Below, in pieces: positions 13,101 through 20,967 of a DNA stretch of 32,813 nucleotides. The stretch is taken from assembly GCF_900110265.1 (NCBI RefSeq), contig NZ_FODB01000047.1, positions 1 to 32,813 of the forward strand, given 5' to 3'. Each line of letters begins with the position of its first letter. Position 1 is the stretch's first letter. The notes beneath the pieces were generated by a model. That model was not told the DNA's origin and ran no database searches. It worked only from the letters and a program-made list of their open reading frames with translations. Origin of the DNA: Vreelandella aquamarina (GTDB lineage Bacteria; Pseudomonadota; Gammaproteobacteria; Pseudomonadales; Halomonadaceae). The translations under genes were made by a program, and so were the position numbers.

Positions 13101-13808
13101 GTGAATCCACTCGCGGGCCTTGGCACTGCGAATACGAGTAACCGGCAGCTCGACTCCGTCCTCTTCGAAAATCGCCGCCAGCATGGTCTTGAGGGTGTCC
13201 ATCTTGCCCTCTTTGGCATGCACCGCCGAGACCAGCTTTTCGATATGGCGAATGCGCCGCTCGGGGTTGACCAGGCTGAACTGGGCGGCGATCTGGCGCA
13301 GCTTCAGGCCATCGCGGCTGTTGCTGTGGAGCTGGGTAAAGTCGTTCTGGATCACCGAGCGGAACTCGGAAGTGGCGCCCAGCTTGGGCGACACTGGCGT
13401 GCCACTGCGGCGCAGCCCGCTGGCCCACTGGGTGTAGTCCAGCGCCAGCGGTCCCTGCTCGGTCTCTACCAGGTAGTCTTCCGGGCGGTAAGGCGCGCCG
13501 ACGAAGCGATACTCCACGCCGCCTTCCTGCTTGCGGGTCAGCACCGCCTGGCACACGTTGCCTGCTTCGCGGCGGTATTCGTATACCAGGTAGCTATTGC
13601 GATGGGGCAGATAGAACGCATCGAATTTCATGCGGGTTTTCGGCACCACCTTGTTGGGCAGCTCGCCGTAAAACACCGGCACCAGCCGCTGGAGCGTGGT
13701 TTTACCCGACGCGTTGGTGCCGCAAATATTGGTGTGGCCGTCCACACTGAGTTCGACCACGCCGTTCAGGTGGCCGTGAATCATCACGATGCGTAGCAGA
13801 TGCGCCAT
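10149..13808 (-). CDS. jetC: JetC/MksB-like SMC ATPase of a Wadjet system (DUF3584-type)
   Basis: The 1,219-residue protein is a complete SMC-like ATPase. Walker A is GTNASGKT at 30-37, followed by FYLPHRNSYLVYEY; the GKT and YLP motifs are those noted for the DUF3584 family. Two long coiled-coil arms rich in Glu, Gln, Ala and Arg span roughly 240-540 and 630-1000. A globular hinge lies near 555-630 (around RYHRPGWEQQLGKVIAPEL). The head closes with a signature-like SSSHGMAYLI (about 1107-1116) and Walker B HIAIHWPIDEIG with D1141/E1142. In Wadjet the SMC motor extrudes DNA loops and presents small circles to the nuclease. It is the first gene of the operon; AAGGA lies 7 bases before the ATG. 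Confidence 0.85.
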   Translation of the reverse strand: MAHLLRIVMIHGHLNGVVELSVDGHTNICGTNASGKTTLQRLVPVFYGELPNKVVPKTRMKFDAFYLPHRNSYLVYEYRREAGNVCQAVLTRKQEGGVEYRFVGAPYRPEDYLVETEQGPLALDYTQWASGLRRSGTPVSPKLGATSEFRSVIQNDFTQLHSNSRDGLKLRQIAAQFSLVNPERRIRHIEKLVSAVHAKEGKMDTLKTMLAAIFEEDGVELPVTRIRSAKAREWIHQMRQSMRLEPLQAALAKLSGIDRELAELDTTLWQLKPQLAADREQAQRQVADLEGELNRHQREFQAEEQAYGERRDALNDQHSEVASQLQHAQHRLNDLQTRFEQYAEADMPGLERDINALPQWREQRDQLQQHLQVMQDAVKESQARLDGRLRELSENLARQTQENQELIDALVEEKAERREQQWQTEQQHNERYQQARQRLESEYQAQLELGVEQLAELKAQLAMPSQTREEAQEAELAQARLDDAQQARSAAGATLEALRRELEAHKRERDTAEQHLVQCRQQRERAEQHCYTLYQQQTPEQGSLRHFLRYHRPGWEQQLGKVIAPELLERRDLAPQLADHASDDLFGLALDLSAIALPDYAQDEASLLAAIEGAESAKARAHTACTAAEKALKQHNERVQQADDAQDTARLAHQRAEQEVEYALEARRQQQARHAESQKARRAHIEAALARQEQAQTELRDEKRDALAELAETHQGQLLELKADAQSQLDSLDAQLRTYKQQLSDANAEHQRQRAELEEAFSQELAEQGVDPAQLKATKTRLEEQNERIRKTAARQEELAEYQRFMRIEWGQHKPQLVAEEAELAQRDQQLKRDKAHLKNAFHAAREAHQQAVNGLKAQRDSARGTLEALTPLLNQLESLELVAEGAPLEASVGDVDERIERTHQALASRHQQLEQLRRGCLDVESQLIKDASSGFADALQSERDKLPSDSPRLLLPLLRGMLKLLEDQQQQLIQEGRNLSDDLDKFFIVFRDLNRRISAQSRRLSEEVADDLRLEGITKAEVRIQSTIDELGFWEPLKLFAQRYKAWRESGQTLPSDDYLNALADVVDLLRSDQQYSFESLLRLELHLNEGGTDLVIKNDRQLLESSSHGMAYLILCKFLLAFTRLLRGDAHIAIHWPIDEIGTLAYHNVEKLFDACDSNRIHIVGAFPNPESDVLLLFANRYLIERDAQQQRQLKRIEPRLSALAQKIKQRQQEVSA

Positions 13809-13911
13809 GCCGTGTCCTTGATCGTTTAACGTCCGAAAACGCTATCTTGCCAGACACCTCCAGCGCTTGTCTTACTCTTCTCGGTGAAGCGGCTGGAATG
13901 TGGTAGTACGA
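13809..13911 (-). promoter_or_regulatory. Upstream region of the jet operon
   Basis: This 103-base gap between jetC and deacetylase 1 must contain the jet promoter. I see only a weak candidate (AAGACA, then AAGATA about 19 bases later on the minus strand) and a good AAGGA ribosome-binding site before jetC. No clear terminator for the upstream deacetylase gene, so some read-through into jetC is possible. Confidence 0.35.
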
Positions 13912-14934
13912 TCAGCGGCGCATCAGCAATCCTTCAAAAAAGCTCACCGCGTTGGCTTCCAGCCCTTCCAGGTAGTAGCCGCCTTCCTGTACCACCAGGG
14001 TGGGCACGTTCAGCTCTGCTACCCGTCGGCCAAGTTCCGCAAACCCGGCGGTAGAGACGGCCACTTTGGCTTGAGGATCGCGCTCGTAAATATCGAATCC
14101 TAGCGCCAGCACCAGCGCGTCGGGCTCAAATAGACGGATGGCCTGGCAAGCGTCCGCCAAGCGCTCGAAGAACACCGCTTCTTTTGATCCGTGCGGCATG
14201 GGCAGGTTGAGGTTGTAACCCAGCCCGGCGCCTTCCCCGCGCTCCTCCTCGAAGCCGGAGACCCCCGGGTAGAAGTTGGTGGTATCGCCATGGATGGAGA
14301 TATAGAGCACATCGTCGCGCTGGTAGAAAATGTTTTGAATGCCCTGGCCGTGGTGCATGTCCGGGTCGAGCACGACGATGCGTGGAAACCGCGAGGTAAG
14401 ATGTTGTGCCGCAATGGCGGCGTTATTGAGGAAGCAGAAACCACCCGCGGAATCGATGCTCGCGTGGTGACCCGGCGGGCGAGACAAGGCATAGGCGAAA
14501 GGCTCTCCGGCCAGTAACGCCTTGGCACCCGCTACGGCACTTTGCGCCGACCAGTACGCCGAGTGCCAAGTGTGCTGCCCCACCGGCGCGCTGCCATCGG
14601 CCAGGTAGCGCGCCGCTTCGGCCAGAATGCCGCGCAGTGCGTTGGGCGAACGCACGAAGATATTGGAGATCACCTCCTCCCCCCAATCCTCACCCATCGC
14701 CTGCCAGCGCCGATGGGCGCTTTCCAGAAAACGCAGATAGGGCAGCGAGTGCACGGCCCTGATCGGCCCCGCGCCGTGATCCGCAGGACTCCGAATATCA
14801 AAGCCCAGCCGCTTGGCAGCGGCCAGCAAGTGCATGGCGCGTTCGGGCACTTCCTGGGGCGTGCGCATTTTGCCACGGGAGAAGTAGGTCTGCGGATGAT
14901 GAAGCGCCTGGTCCGCGTGAAAGAACGTCTTCAT
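13912..14934 (-). CDS. Histone-deacetylase-superfamily amidohydrolase 1 (acetylpolyamine amidohydrolase-like)
   Basis: The 340-residue protein matches bacterial acetylpolyamine amidohydrolases in length and order. It starts MKTFFHADQALHHPQTYFSR, has RPPGHH (catalytic His pair at 156-157), the metal-binding DPDMHHGQG (D192, H194), the third ligand in LALGFDIYERDP (D281) and the catalytic tyrosine in VQEGGY (Y320). Such zinc enzymes remove acetyl or other acyl groups from amines in the cytoplasm. All key residues are present; the DPDMHHGQG loop has Gln where Asn is usual. The ATG overlaps the stop of the upstream gntR gene by four bases, so regulator and enzyme are co-expressed. The actual substrate may be an acylated amino compound imported by the divergent ABC transporter. 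Confidence 0.9.
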   Translation of the reverse strand: MKTFFHADQALHHPQTYFSRGKMRTPQEVPERAMHLLAAAKRLGFDIRSPADHGAGPIRAVHSLPYLRFLESAHRRWQAMGEDWGEEVISNIFVRSPNALRGILAEAARYLADGSAPVGQHTWHSAYWSAQSAVAGAKALLAGEPFAYALSRPPGHHASIDSAGGFCFLNNAAIAAQHLTSRFPRIVVLDPDMHHGQGIQNIFYQRDDVLYISIHGDTTNFYPGVSGFEEERGEGAGLGYNLNLPMPHGSKEAVFFERLADACQAIRLFEPDALVLALGFDIYERDPQAKVAVSTAGFAELGRRVAELNVPTLVVQEGGYYLEGLEANAVSFFEGLLMRR

Positions 14935-15623
14935 GGTAAGGGGGCTCCTCTGTCGCTCACCCCTTTCACCACGAAATCGCGGGCGACGCCGATGTGGTAA
15001 TCGATGGCTTCACGGCACATGCCTGCTTGGCCGCTGGCAAGAGCGTCCAGCAGCTTGAAATGGCTGGTGGCGATGGTGTCGGGGGCTTCGTGGGTCTTGG
15101 TGATGAGCGTGATACAGAGCCGCAGCTCGTGGGTCAGGTTATCGAAGGCACGCAGCAGCCGCTCGTTGCCTGCGTAGTGCAGCATGAGGCGGTGAAACTG
15201 CAGGTCTTCCTCGATACGGCGCGTCCCGTCGTTACTGGCGGCCGCCTCGCACAACACCTCTACTTGTTGCTTCAACGCGCGCTCAGCCTCGCCGCTGTAA
15301 CGCTCGGCCAAACGCTGGATGGCGTGCCGCTCCAAGCACAGCCGCAGATCGAAGACGTCTTCCAGTTCAACGGCTTTCAACGCCCGGACGAAAAACCCCC
15401 GCCGCGGTTTCGAGATCAGCAGGCCGCGACTCTCCAGCAAACGTGCTGCTTCACGCACAGGTGCACGACTCACGCCCAGGTCCTTGGAAAGCTGGACTTC
15501 TGACAGGCGTTCGCCGGGTAAAAAGTGCTGCTGAATAATCGCTTGCGTTAAGTAATCGGCCACCTGCTCGACAAGGTTATGCTGCTGAATGTAGGTATTG
15601 GGTGCTGCTAGCGGAGGGGCCAT
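14931..15623 (-). CDS. GntR-family transcriptional regulator, FCD (FadR) subfamily
   Basis: The 230-residue protein has an N-terminal winged helix (LSEVQLSKDLGVSRAPVREA, about residues 41-60, with LLESRGLL after it) and a C-terminal FCD all-helical effector domain with DVFDLRLCLERHAI, DLQFHRLMLHYAG, SHFKLLDAL and DYHIG. The histidines at these places form the usual metal/effector site. FCD regulators commonly control sugar-acid, amino-acid or opine catabolism and are released from DNA by a pathway metabolite. It is transcribed divergently from the ABC transporter genes and is the first gene of a pair with deacetylase 1. Candidate operators lie in the shared intergenic region. Confidence 0.9.
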   Translation of the reverse strand: MAPPLAAPNTYIQQHNLVEQVADYLTQAIIQQHFLPGERLSEVQLSKDLGVSRAPVREAARLLESRGLLISKPRRGFFVRALKAVELEDVFDLRLCLERHAIQRLAERYSGEAERALKQQVEVLCEAAASNDGTRRIEEDLQFHRLMLHYAGNERLLRAFDNLTHELRLCITLITKTHEAPDTIATSHFKLLDALASGQAGMCREAIDYHIGVARDFVVKGVSDRGAPLP

Positions 15624-15646
15624 AAAGTGCGCTCTCGATCATTCAT

Positions 15647-15732
15647 ATACTGCTCAGTATGACAAAAAAGGGCTCTTTGTCGACGGCCGATTGACGACTG
15701 TCGACAGTTTAACCAAGCGCTGCTATGGTCAA
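15647..15732. promoter_or_regulatory. Divergent control region between gntR and the ABC transporter, with candidate GntR operators
   Basis: Three palindromes stand out: ATACTG..CAGTAT at 15647-15660, GTCGAC at 15679-15684, and the 12-bp ACTGTCGACAGT at 15697-15708. The two GTCGAC centres are exactly 21 bases apart, about two helical turns. The GT-N2-AC core is like that of FCD-type GntR operators. A weak plus-strand promoter, TCGACA-17-TATGGT (15702-15730), overlaps the second site, so repression is plausible. Confidence 0.5.
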
Positions 15733-15835
15733 AGAGGACCTCCAACAAACATCACAATCGGTCTCTACCGTCACGCCTCGCTCGCCTAACGACGACGTAA
15801 ACACATTACGTGCTAATAACCGAGGAGCAGGAAAC

Positions 15836-17392
15836 ATGAAGACACCACTGGCTTTGGCCATTACCGCTGCAGCGCTTGCCCTTTCCACCGCCGCCACGGC
15901 ACAAGAGCCCCAACGGGGCGGCACCATCGATACGATCATTCAGCCTGAGCCGCCGGGCCTGGTGCTGGGCATGATTCAAAACGCCCCTACCCGCACCGTC
16001 GCGGGCAATATCTATGAGGGGCTACTGCGTTACACCACCGATTTAGAACCCATGCCGCAGTTGGCCGAGTCGTGGGAGGTCAGTGACGATGGGCGCACCT
16101 ACACGTTTCATCTTCGGGAAGACGTGACCTGGCACGACGGTGAACCCTTCACCGCCGATGACGTGGTGTTCTCCGCCGATGTTTTCCACCGTGAGTTGAA
16201 CCCCAGCGCACGGGCCGTGTTACAGCATGTGGAAAGCATCGAGGCCACCGACGACCACACGGTAGTGTTCACATTGACAGAGCCGTTTGGGCCTTTCCTG
16301 ATCTCGTTCGAAGCGGGCACGTTCACCATGGTGCCCGAGCACCTTTACGCGGGCACCGACTTCCGTAATAACGAGCATAACGACCACCCGATTGGCACGG
16401 GCCCGTTCAAGTTTGCCAACTGGGAGCGCGGCACCGTCATCGAGCTGGTCAAAAACGACGACTACTACGAAGAGGGGCTGCCCTATCTGGATGGCGTCAA
16501 CTGGCACGTGATTCCCGATGGCGGCTCCCGCGCAGTGGCGTTCGAAAACGGTACCATCGATGTCTTGCCCAGCGGCACCGTGGAAAACTTCGATATTCCG
16601 CGCCTGTCGGCCATGGATAACGTCTGTATGACCGAAGAGGGCCACGAGTACTTCAGCCCCTTCGCCATGCTATGGATGAATAACCGCGAAGGCCCGACCG
16701 CCGACAAACGCTTCCGCCAAGCGGTCATGTACGCCATGGATCGCGAGTTTGCCAAGGACGTGCTGTGGAACGGCCTGGGGAACGTACCGCTCTCGGCGTT
16801 TGGCTCTAACGCGCGTTTCCAACACGACGACCTGGAGCCCTACGATCACAACCCTGAGCGTGCCCGCGAGCTGCTCGACGAAATGGGCTACGACGGTGAA
16901 GAGATCACCATTTTACCGCTGCCCTACGGTGAGACCTGGACCCGCTGGGCCGAAGCCGTGCAGCAAAACCTGCGTGAAGTGGGTATCAACGTCAGCACCC
17001 AAGCCACCGACGTGGGCGGCTGGAACCAGCGCCTGGGCGATTGGGATTACGACCTGGCCTTTACCTACCTTTATCAGTATGGCGACCCGGCACTGGGGAT
17101 TTCACGCACTTACCTGTCCGACAACATCGCCAAGGGCTCGCCCTGGAATAACGTCGAAGGCTATGAGAACGAGCGCGTCGACGAACTTTTCAACGCGGCC
17201 GCCACCGCCTTCCCCGATGAAGAGCGTGAAGCGCTCTACCTCGAAGTGCAGGAAATTTTACATGAGGACGTCCCGGTCGGCTGGTTGATGGAGCTGGGGT
17301 TTCCGACGCTGTACCGCTGTGATGTGAAAAACCTCGTCACTTCTGGCGTGGGGGTTAACGACGGCTTTAAAGATGCTTGGTTAGATCGCTAG
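15836..17392 (+). CDS. Periplasmic substrate-binding protein of a peptide/opine ABC transporter (SBP family 5)
   Basis: The 518-residue protein has a Sec signal peptide (MKTPLALAITAAALALSTAA, cut likely after TAQ), then the family 5 features QRGGTIDTIIQPEP, IYEGLLRYTTDLEPMPQLAE, YTFHLREDVTWHDGEPFTAD and a long C-terminal lobe. This class binds peptides, opines, nickel or glycosides. I start at 15836, where GAGGAG and AGGAAA precede the ATG and a signal peptide begins at once; upstream in-frame codons lack these. Together with the following permeases and ATPase it forms a complete Dpp-type importer. A terminator-like hairpin follows the stop. Confidence 0.92.
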   Translation: MKTPLALAITAAALALSTAATAQEPQRGGTIDTIIQPEPPGLVLGMIQNAPTRTVAGNIYEGLLRYTTDLEPMPQLAESWEVSDDGRTYTFHLREDVTWHDGEPFTADDVVFSADVFHRELNPSARAVLQHVESIEATDDHTVVFTLTEPFGPFLISFEAGTFTMVPEHLYAGTDFRNNEHNDHPIGTGPFKFANWERGTVIELVKNDDYYEEGLPYLDGVNWHVIPDGGSRAVAFENGTIDVLPSGTVENFDIPRLSAMDNVCMTEEGHEYFSPFAMLWMNNREGPTADKRFRQAVMYAMDREFAKDVLWNGLGNVPLSAFGSNARFQHDDLEPYDHNPERARELLDEMGYDGEEITILPLPYGETWTRWAEAVQQNLREVGINVSTQATDVGGWNQRLGDWDYDLAFTYLYQYGDPALGISRTYLSDNIAKGSPWNNVEGYENERVDELFNAAATAFPDEEREALYLEVQEILHEDVPVGWLMELGFPTLYRCDVKNLVTSGVGVNDGFKDAWLDR

Positions 17393-17400
17393 GCCAGGCT

Positions 17401-17433
17401 ACCCAGGTAGCGCGAGCTGCCTGGGTTTTTTTT
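17401..17433 (+). terminator. Rho-independent terminator/attenuator between binding protein and permease genes
   Basis: ACCCAGGTAGC, loop GCGA, GCTGCCTGGGT form an 11-bp stem with one G-T pair, followed by a run of eight T. Because the permease genes follow in the same direction, partial termination here would keep binding protein in excess over the membrane parts, as is common for ABC importers. Confidence 0.85.
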
Positions 17434-17483
17434 AGCTATCGCTCGTTAGCTATGTCTCGAAGGTATCCGTCAGGAAACGACTT

Positions 17484-18461
17484 ATGGTTTATGCGCGCCT
17501 CGTTCTGATGCGGCTGTTCAAAGCCGTGATTGTGCTGTTTCTCATCGTCATTTTTAATTTTTTACTGATTCAAATGGCCCCCGGGGACCCGGCCGCCATT
17601 CTGGCGGGCGAAGCCGGTGCCGCCGACCAGGAGTTTCTCGACCAGCTGCGCGAGCGATTCGGGCTCGACCAGCCGATGTACGTGCAGCTGTGGCGCTATG
17701 TGTCGGGTATCGCCATGCTCGATTTCGGCTACTCCTACCGGCTGGGCGTGCCGGTGTTCGATCTGATCATGGATCGCTTACCTGCCACCCTACTGCTGAC
17801 CGGCACCGCCTTCGTACTCTCGCTGGTGTTGGGCATCGTGGCCGGCTCCATGGCGGCTGCCCGCGTCAAGAAACCGTCCGGCTCGCTGATCATGGCGTTA
17901 GCGCTGGTGTTCTACGCCACACCGCTGTTTTGGGTGGCGCTGATGTCGGTGGTGGTGTTCTCGGTTTACTTGGGCTGGCTGCCCGCCTACGGGCTGTATA
18001 CCGTGGGCGCGGGCCACACAGGGTTTGCGCTGGTGCTCGATGTGGCTAAGCACTTGGTGCTCCCCGCCACCACGCTGGCGCTATTTTTCATGGCGATTTA
18101 TACCCGTATGACGCGCACCTCCATGCTGGATGCCGCCCAGCAGGATTATGTCAAAACGGCGCGAGCCAAAGGGCTCAAGCCGGGCACCATTCAGCGCCGC
18201 CACGTGCTGCGTAACGCCCTACTGCCCATCATTACGCTGGCGGGCCTGCAGGCCGGGCAAATGGTAGGCGGGGCGATCCTGACCGAAACCGTGTTTGCCT
18301 GGCCCGGTATCGGCCGCCTGATGTTCGAAGCGCTTCAGCAGCGGGACTACAACCTGCTGCTGGGCATTTTCTTCTTCTCGGCGGCGCTGGTCATCGTCTT
18401 CAACATCATCACCGACGTGGTGTATCGCTTGGCCGATCCGCGTATCAAGGGGGCGTCATGA
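17484..18461 (+). CDS. ABC transporter permease, DppB-like
   Basis: The 325-residue protein starts with a transmembrane helix (LMRLFKAVIVLFLIVIFNFL) and the DppB-type N-terminal motif IQMAPGDPAA, followed by GLDQPMYVQLWRYVSGI. It has about six transmembrane segments and the EAA-like cytoplasmic loop YVKTARAKGLKPGTIQRRHV near residues 216-235, which docks the ATPase. It forms the inner-membrane channel with the next gene, with which it overlaps by four bases. AGGAAA lies 8 bases before the ATG. Confidence 0.93.
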   Translation: MVYARLVLMRLFKAVIVLFLIVIFNFLLIQMAPGDPAAILAGEAGAADQEFLDQLRERFGLDQPMYVQLWRYVSGIAMLDFGYSYRLGVPVFDLIMDRLPATLLLTGTAFVLSLVLGIVAGSMAAARVKKPSGSLIMALALVFYATPLFWVALMSVVVFSVYLGWLPAYGLYTVGAGHTGFALVLDVAKHLVLPATTLALFFMAIYTRMTRTSMLDAAQQDYVKTARAKGLKPGTIQRRHVLRNALLPIITLAGLQAGQMVGGAILTETVFAWPGIGRLMFEALQQRDYNLLLGIFFFSAALVIVFNIITDVVYRLADPRIKGAS

Positions 18462-19291
18462 GCTTTTTCGCACGCTTTGCGCAGAACCGTGGGGCCCTCG
18501 TGGGGCTGGTCATTCTGCTGCTGATGATTGCCATGGCGGTGCTGGCCCCCGTGCTGTTTCCTGAATCGCCCTGGCGCATGGTACAGCGGCCTTTTTTGCC
18601 GCCGTTCTCCCAAGAGGGCTTTTTGCTGGGCACCGACACCATGGGCCGTAACGTGGCGGCGGGCCTGATGCACGGCGCATGGGTGTCGCTATTGATCGGG
18701 CTGGTATCCACCTGCGTTGCACTGTTGATTGGTGTGCCCCTGGGGGCCATTGCTGGTTACTACGGAGGCTTGGTCGATGACGCGTTGATGCGCTTTACCG
18801 AGTTCTTCCAGACGATTCCCAACTTTGCCCTGGCCATCGTGCTGGTGGCGATCATGCAGCCCAGCGTCACCTCGATCGTCCTGGCGATTGCGATTGTCAG
18901 TTGGCCGCCGGTGGCGCGTTTGGTGCGCGCGGAGTTCATGTCGCTGCGCAACCGCGAGTATGTCGAAGCCGCCCGCTTGGTGGGCCAGTCCAATAGCACG
19001 ATCATCCTGCGCCAGATTCTGCCCAACACATTATCGCCGATTATCGTGCTGGCCTCGCTGATGGTGGCCACCGCGATCCTGCTGGAGTCGGCGCTGTCGT
19101 TTCTCGGTTTAGGCGATCCCAACGTGATGTCCTGGGGCTACATGATTGGGGCGGCGCGAACGGTCATTCGTCAGGCGTGGTGGCTAAGCTTCTTCCCCGG
19201 TTTGGCCATCCTCCTGACGGTGCTCGCGCTTAACCTAGTGGGCGAAGGGCTCGACGACGCCCTCAACCCGAAACTTTCCCGCGAACGCTAG
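18458..19291 (+). CDS. ABC transporter permease, DppC-like
   Basis: The 277-residue protein has the DppC layout: a first transmembrane helix (GLVILLLMIAMAVLAPVLFP), the periplasmic GTDTMGRNVAAGLMHGAWVS motif, and the EAA loop YVEAARLVGQSNSTIILRQI with LPNTLSPIIV. Five to six helices in total. It pairs with the DppB-like subunit. Its start overlaps the upstream stop (ATGA), and the ATPase gene follows after nine bases with its own AGGAG site. Confidence 0.93.
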   Translation: MSFFARFAQNRGALVGLVILLLMIAMAVLAPVLFPESPWRMVQRPFLPPFSQEGFLLGTDTMGRNVAAGLMHGAWVSLLIGLVSTCVALLIGVPLGAIAGYYGGLVDDALMRFTEFFQTIPNFALAIVLVAIMQPSVTSIVLAIAIVSWPPVARLVRAEFMSLRNREYVEAARLVGQSNSTIILRQILPNTLSPIIVLASLMVATAILLESALSFLGLGDPNVMSWGYMIGAARTVIRQAWWLSFFPGLAILLTVLALNLVGEGLDDALNPKLSRER

Positions 19292-19300
19292 GAGCTCGCC

Positions 19301-20932
19301 ATGACGGATGTCACTACAGAAACGGTTCTCAGCATTCGCGAACTGAGCATTGCCCTCCCGAAAGGGGCCGACCGCGCACTCGCGGTCGAGGGCGTGAGCT
19401 ACGAGGTCATGCGCGGTGAAATCATGTGCGTGGTGGGCGAGTCGGGCTCCGGCAAGTCGATGGCGGCGAACGCCATCATGGGCCTGCTGCCCAAAGGCGT
19501 GAACGCTACCCAGGGCGAAGTGCTGTTCGAAGGGCAGGATCTGCTCGCCCTGTCGGAAAAGCAGCACCGCACCCTGCGCGGGTTGAAAATCGGCATGATT
19601 TTCCAAGAGCCGATGACCGCCCTGAACCCGCTGATGCGCGTCGGCGCACAGATTGCCGAAGTATTCGAAGCCCACGATCAGCTTACCCCCAAGGAGCGCC
19701 AGGCCCGCGCGCTGGAACTGCTCATCGAAGTCGGTATCCCGCAGCCGGAGAAAGCCATTCGCGCCTACCCGTTCGAGCTTTCCGGCGGCCAGCGCCAGCG
19801 GGTGATGATCGCCATGGCGCTGGCGCTGGAGCCCACGCTGCTGATTGCCGATGAGCCTACCACGGCGCTGGATGTCACCACCCAGGCGCAAATACTGGCG
19901 CTGATTCGCGACCTGCAGCAGCGGCGCGGCATGGCCGTGATGTTCATCACCCACGACTTTGGCGTGGTGGCCGAGATTGCCAGCCGCGTTTGCGTGATGC
20001 GCCACGGCAAGATCGTCGAGCTGGGCGACGCCCGCTCGGTACTGAAAAACCCCCAAGACGCCTACACCCAGGCGCTGATTGCGGCTATTCCCAGCAATGC
20101 GGTGCCGCCCCACCGCGACATCGGCCAGGTCGCGCCGCTGCTGGAAATCAAACGGCTGCAAAAAGTGTTCCGCTCGCGAGGCGGCTGGTTCAAGCCTGCC
20201 CGCGAGGTGCATGCGCTGAATGACGTATCGCTCACGCTCGCCCGGGGGGAAACCGTGGGCATCGTGGGGGAGTCCGGTTCGGGAAAATCGACCCTGGGCC
20301 GCTGCGTCGTTCGCCTGGAGCACCCGGATAGCGGCGAGCTGCTGTTGGACGGCGTCAACCTCTCGCAGCTAAAAGGCGACGCGCTGCGCCGCGAACGCCA
20401 CCGGGTGCAGATGATCTTCCAAGACCCCTACGCCTCGCTCAATCCGCGTACCAAGGTGGGCATGGCGATTGCCCAAGGGCCGATTGCCAACGGCACGCCA
20501 AAGGCCGCCGCACTGAAACGGGCGGGCGAGTTGCTCGATATGGTGGGCCTGGGCGCCAGCGCCGTGGAGCGCTACCCCCACGAATTTTCCGGCGGCCAGC
20601 GCCAGCGAATCGGCATCGCCCGAGCGCTGGCGCTCGACCCGGAACTGATCGTCGCCGACGAAGCCGTCTCCGCCCTCGACGTCTCCATTCAAGCCCAGGT
20701 GCTGGAGCTGCTGGAGGAACTGAAACAGCGCCTGTCGCTTTCGCTGCTGTTCATCACCCACGACCTGCGCGTCGCTGCGCAGCTGTGTGACCGCATCGTG
20801 GTGATGCAACACGGCCGTATCATCGAGCAGGGCAGCGCCGAGCAGATTTTTCTCGCCCCGCGTGAGGCGTATACCCAAGACCTGCTCGACGCCATTCCAG
20901 GCCGCGAAGCGCCCGTAGCCGCCACCGCGTGA
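19301..20932 (+). CDS. Fused double ATPase of a Dpp/Opp-type ABC importer (DppD-DppF fusion)
   Basis: This 543-residue protein holds two complete ABC domains in one chain. The first has Walker A GESGSGKS at 46-53, signature LSGGQRQRV near 160 and Walker [13 protein letters not shown] near 180-191. The second has Walker A GESGSGKS at 323-330, [11 protein letters not shown] near 429 and [12 protein letters not shown] near 449-460. Each domain ends in the oligopeptide-transporter C-terminal region ([28 protein letters not shown]). DppD and DppF are separate in E. coli; fusions of this kind occur in many proteobacteria. It powers the import through the two permeases. The second Walker B has DEAVSALD where DEPVSALD is usual. 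Confidence 0.93.
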   Translation: MTDVTTETVLSIRELSIALPKGADRALAVEGVSYEVMRGEIMCVVGESGSGKSMAANAIMGLLPKGVNATQGEVLFEGQDLLALSEKQHRTLRGLKIGMIFQEPMTALNPLMRVGAQIAEVFEAHDQLTPKERQARALELLIEVGIPQPEKAIRAYPFELSGGQRQRVMIAMALALEPTLLIADEPTTALDVTTQAQILALIRDLQQRRGMAVMFITHDFGVVAEIASRVCVMRHGKIVELGDARSVLKNPQDAYTQALIAAIPSNAVPPHRDIGQVAPLLEIKRLQKVFRSRGGWFKPAREVHALNDVSLTLARGETVGIVGESGSGKSTLGRCVVRLEHPDSGELLLDGVNLSQLKGDALRRERHRVQMIFQDPYASLNPRTKVGMAIAQGPIANGTPKAAALKRAGELLDMVGLGASAVERYPHEFSGGQRQRIGIARALALDPELIVADEAVSALDVSIQAQVLELLEELKQRLSLSLLFITHDLRVAAQLCDRIVVMQHGRIIEQGSAEQIFLAPREAYTQDLLDAIPGREAPVAATA

Positions 20933-20967
20933 TTGACGAAATGGACATGATAGGCGAAGGAACCCAC

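Noticed and set aside
12525..13796. A 423-codon open frame on the plus strand opposite jetC
   Set aside because: It lies wholly antisense to the SMC-like gene, is a by-product of high G+C codon use, and its product is a low-complexity run of Leu, Gly, Val and Gln with no family features. The minus-strand gene has Walker A and B motifs.
19235..20323. A 362-codon open frame on the minus strand opposite the double ATPase
   Set aside because: Antisense to a gene with two complete sets of ABC motifs; product is His/Arg/Gln-rich and unlike any protein.
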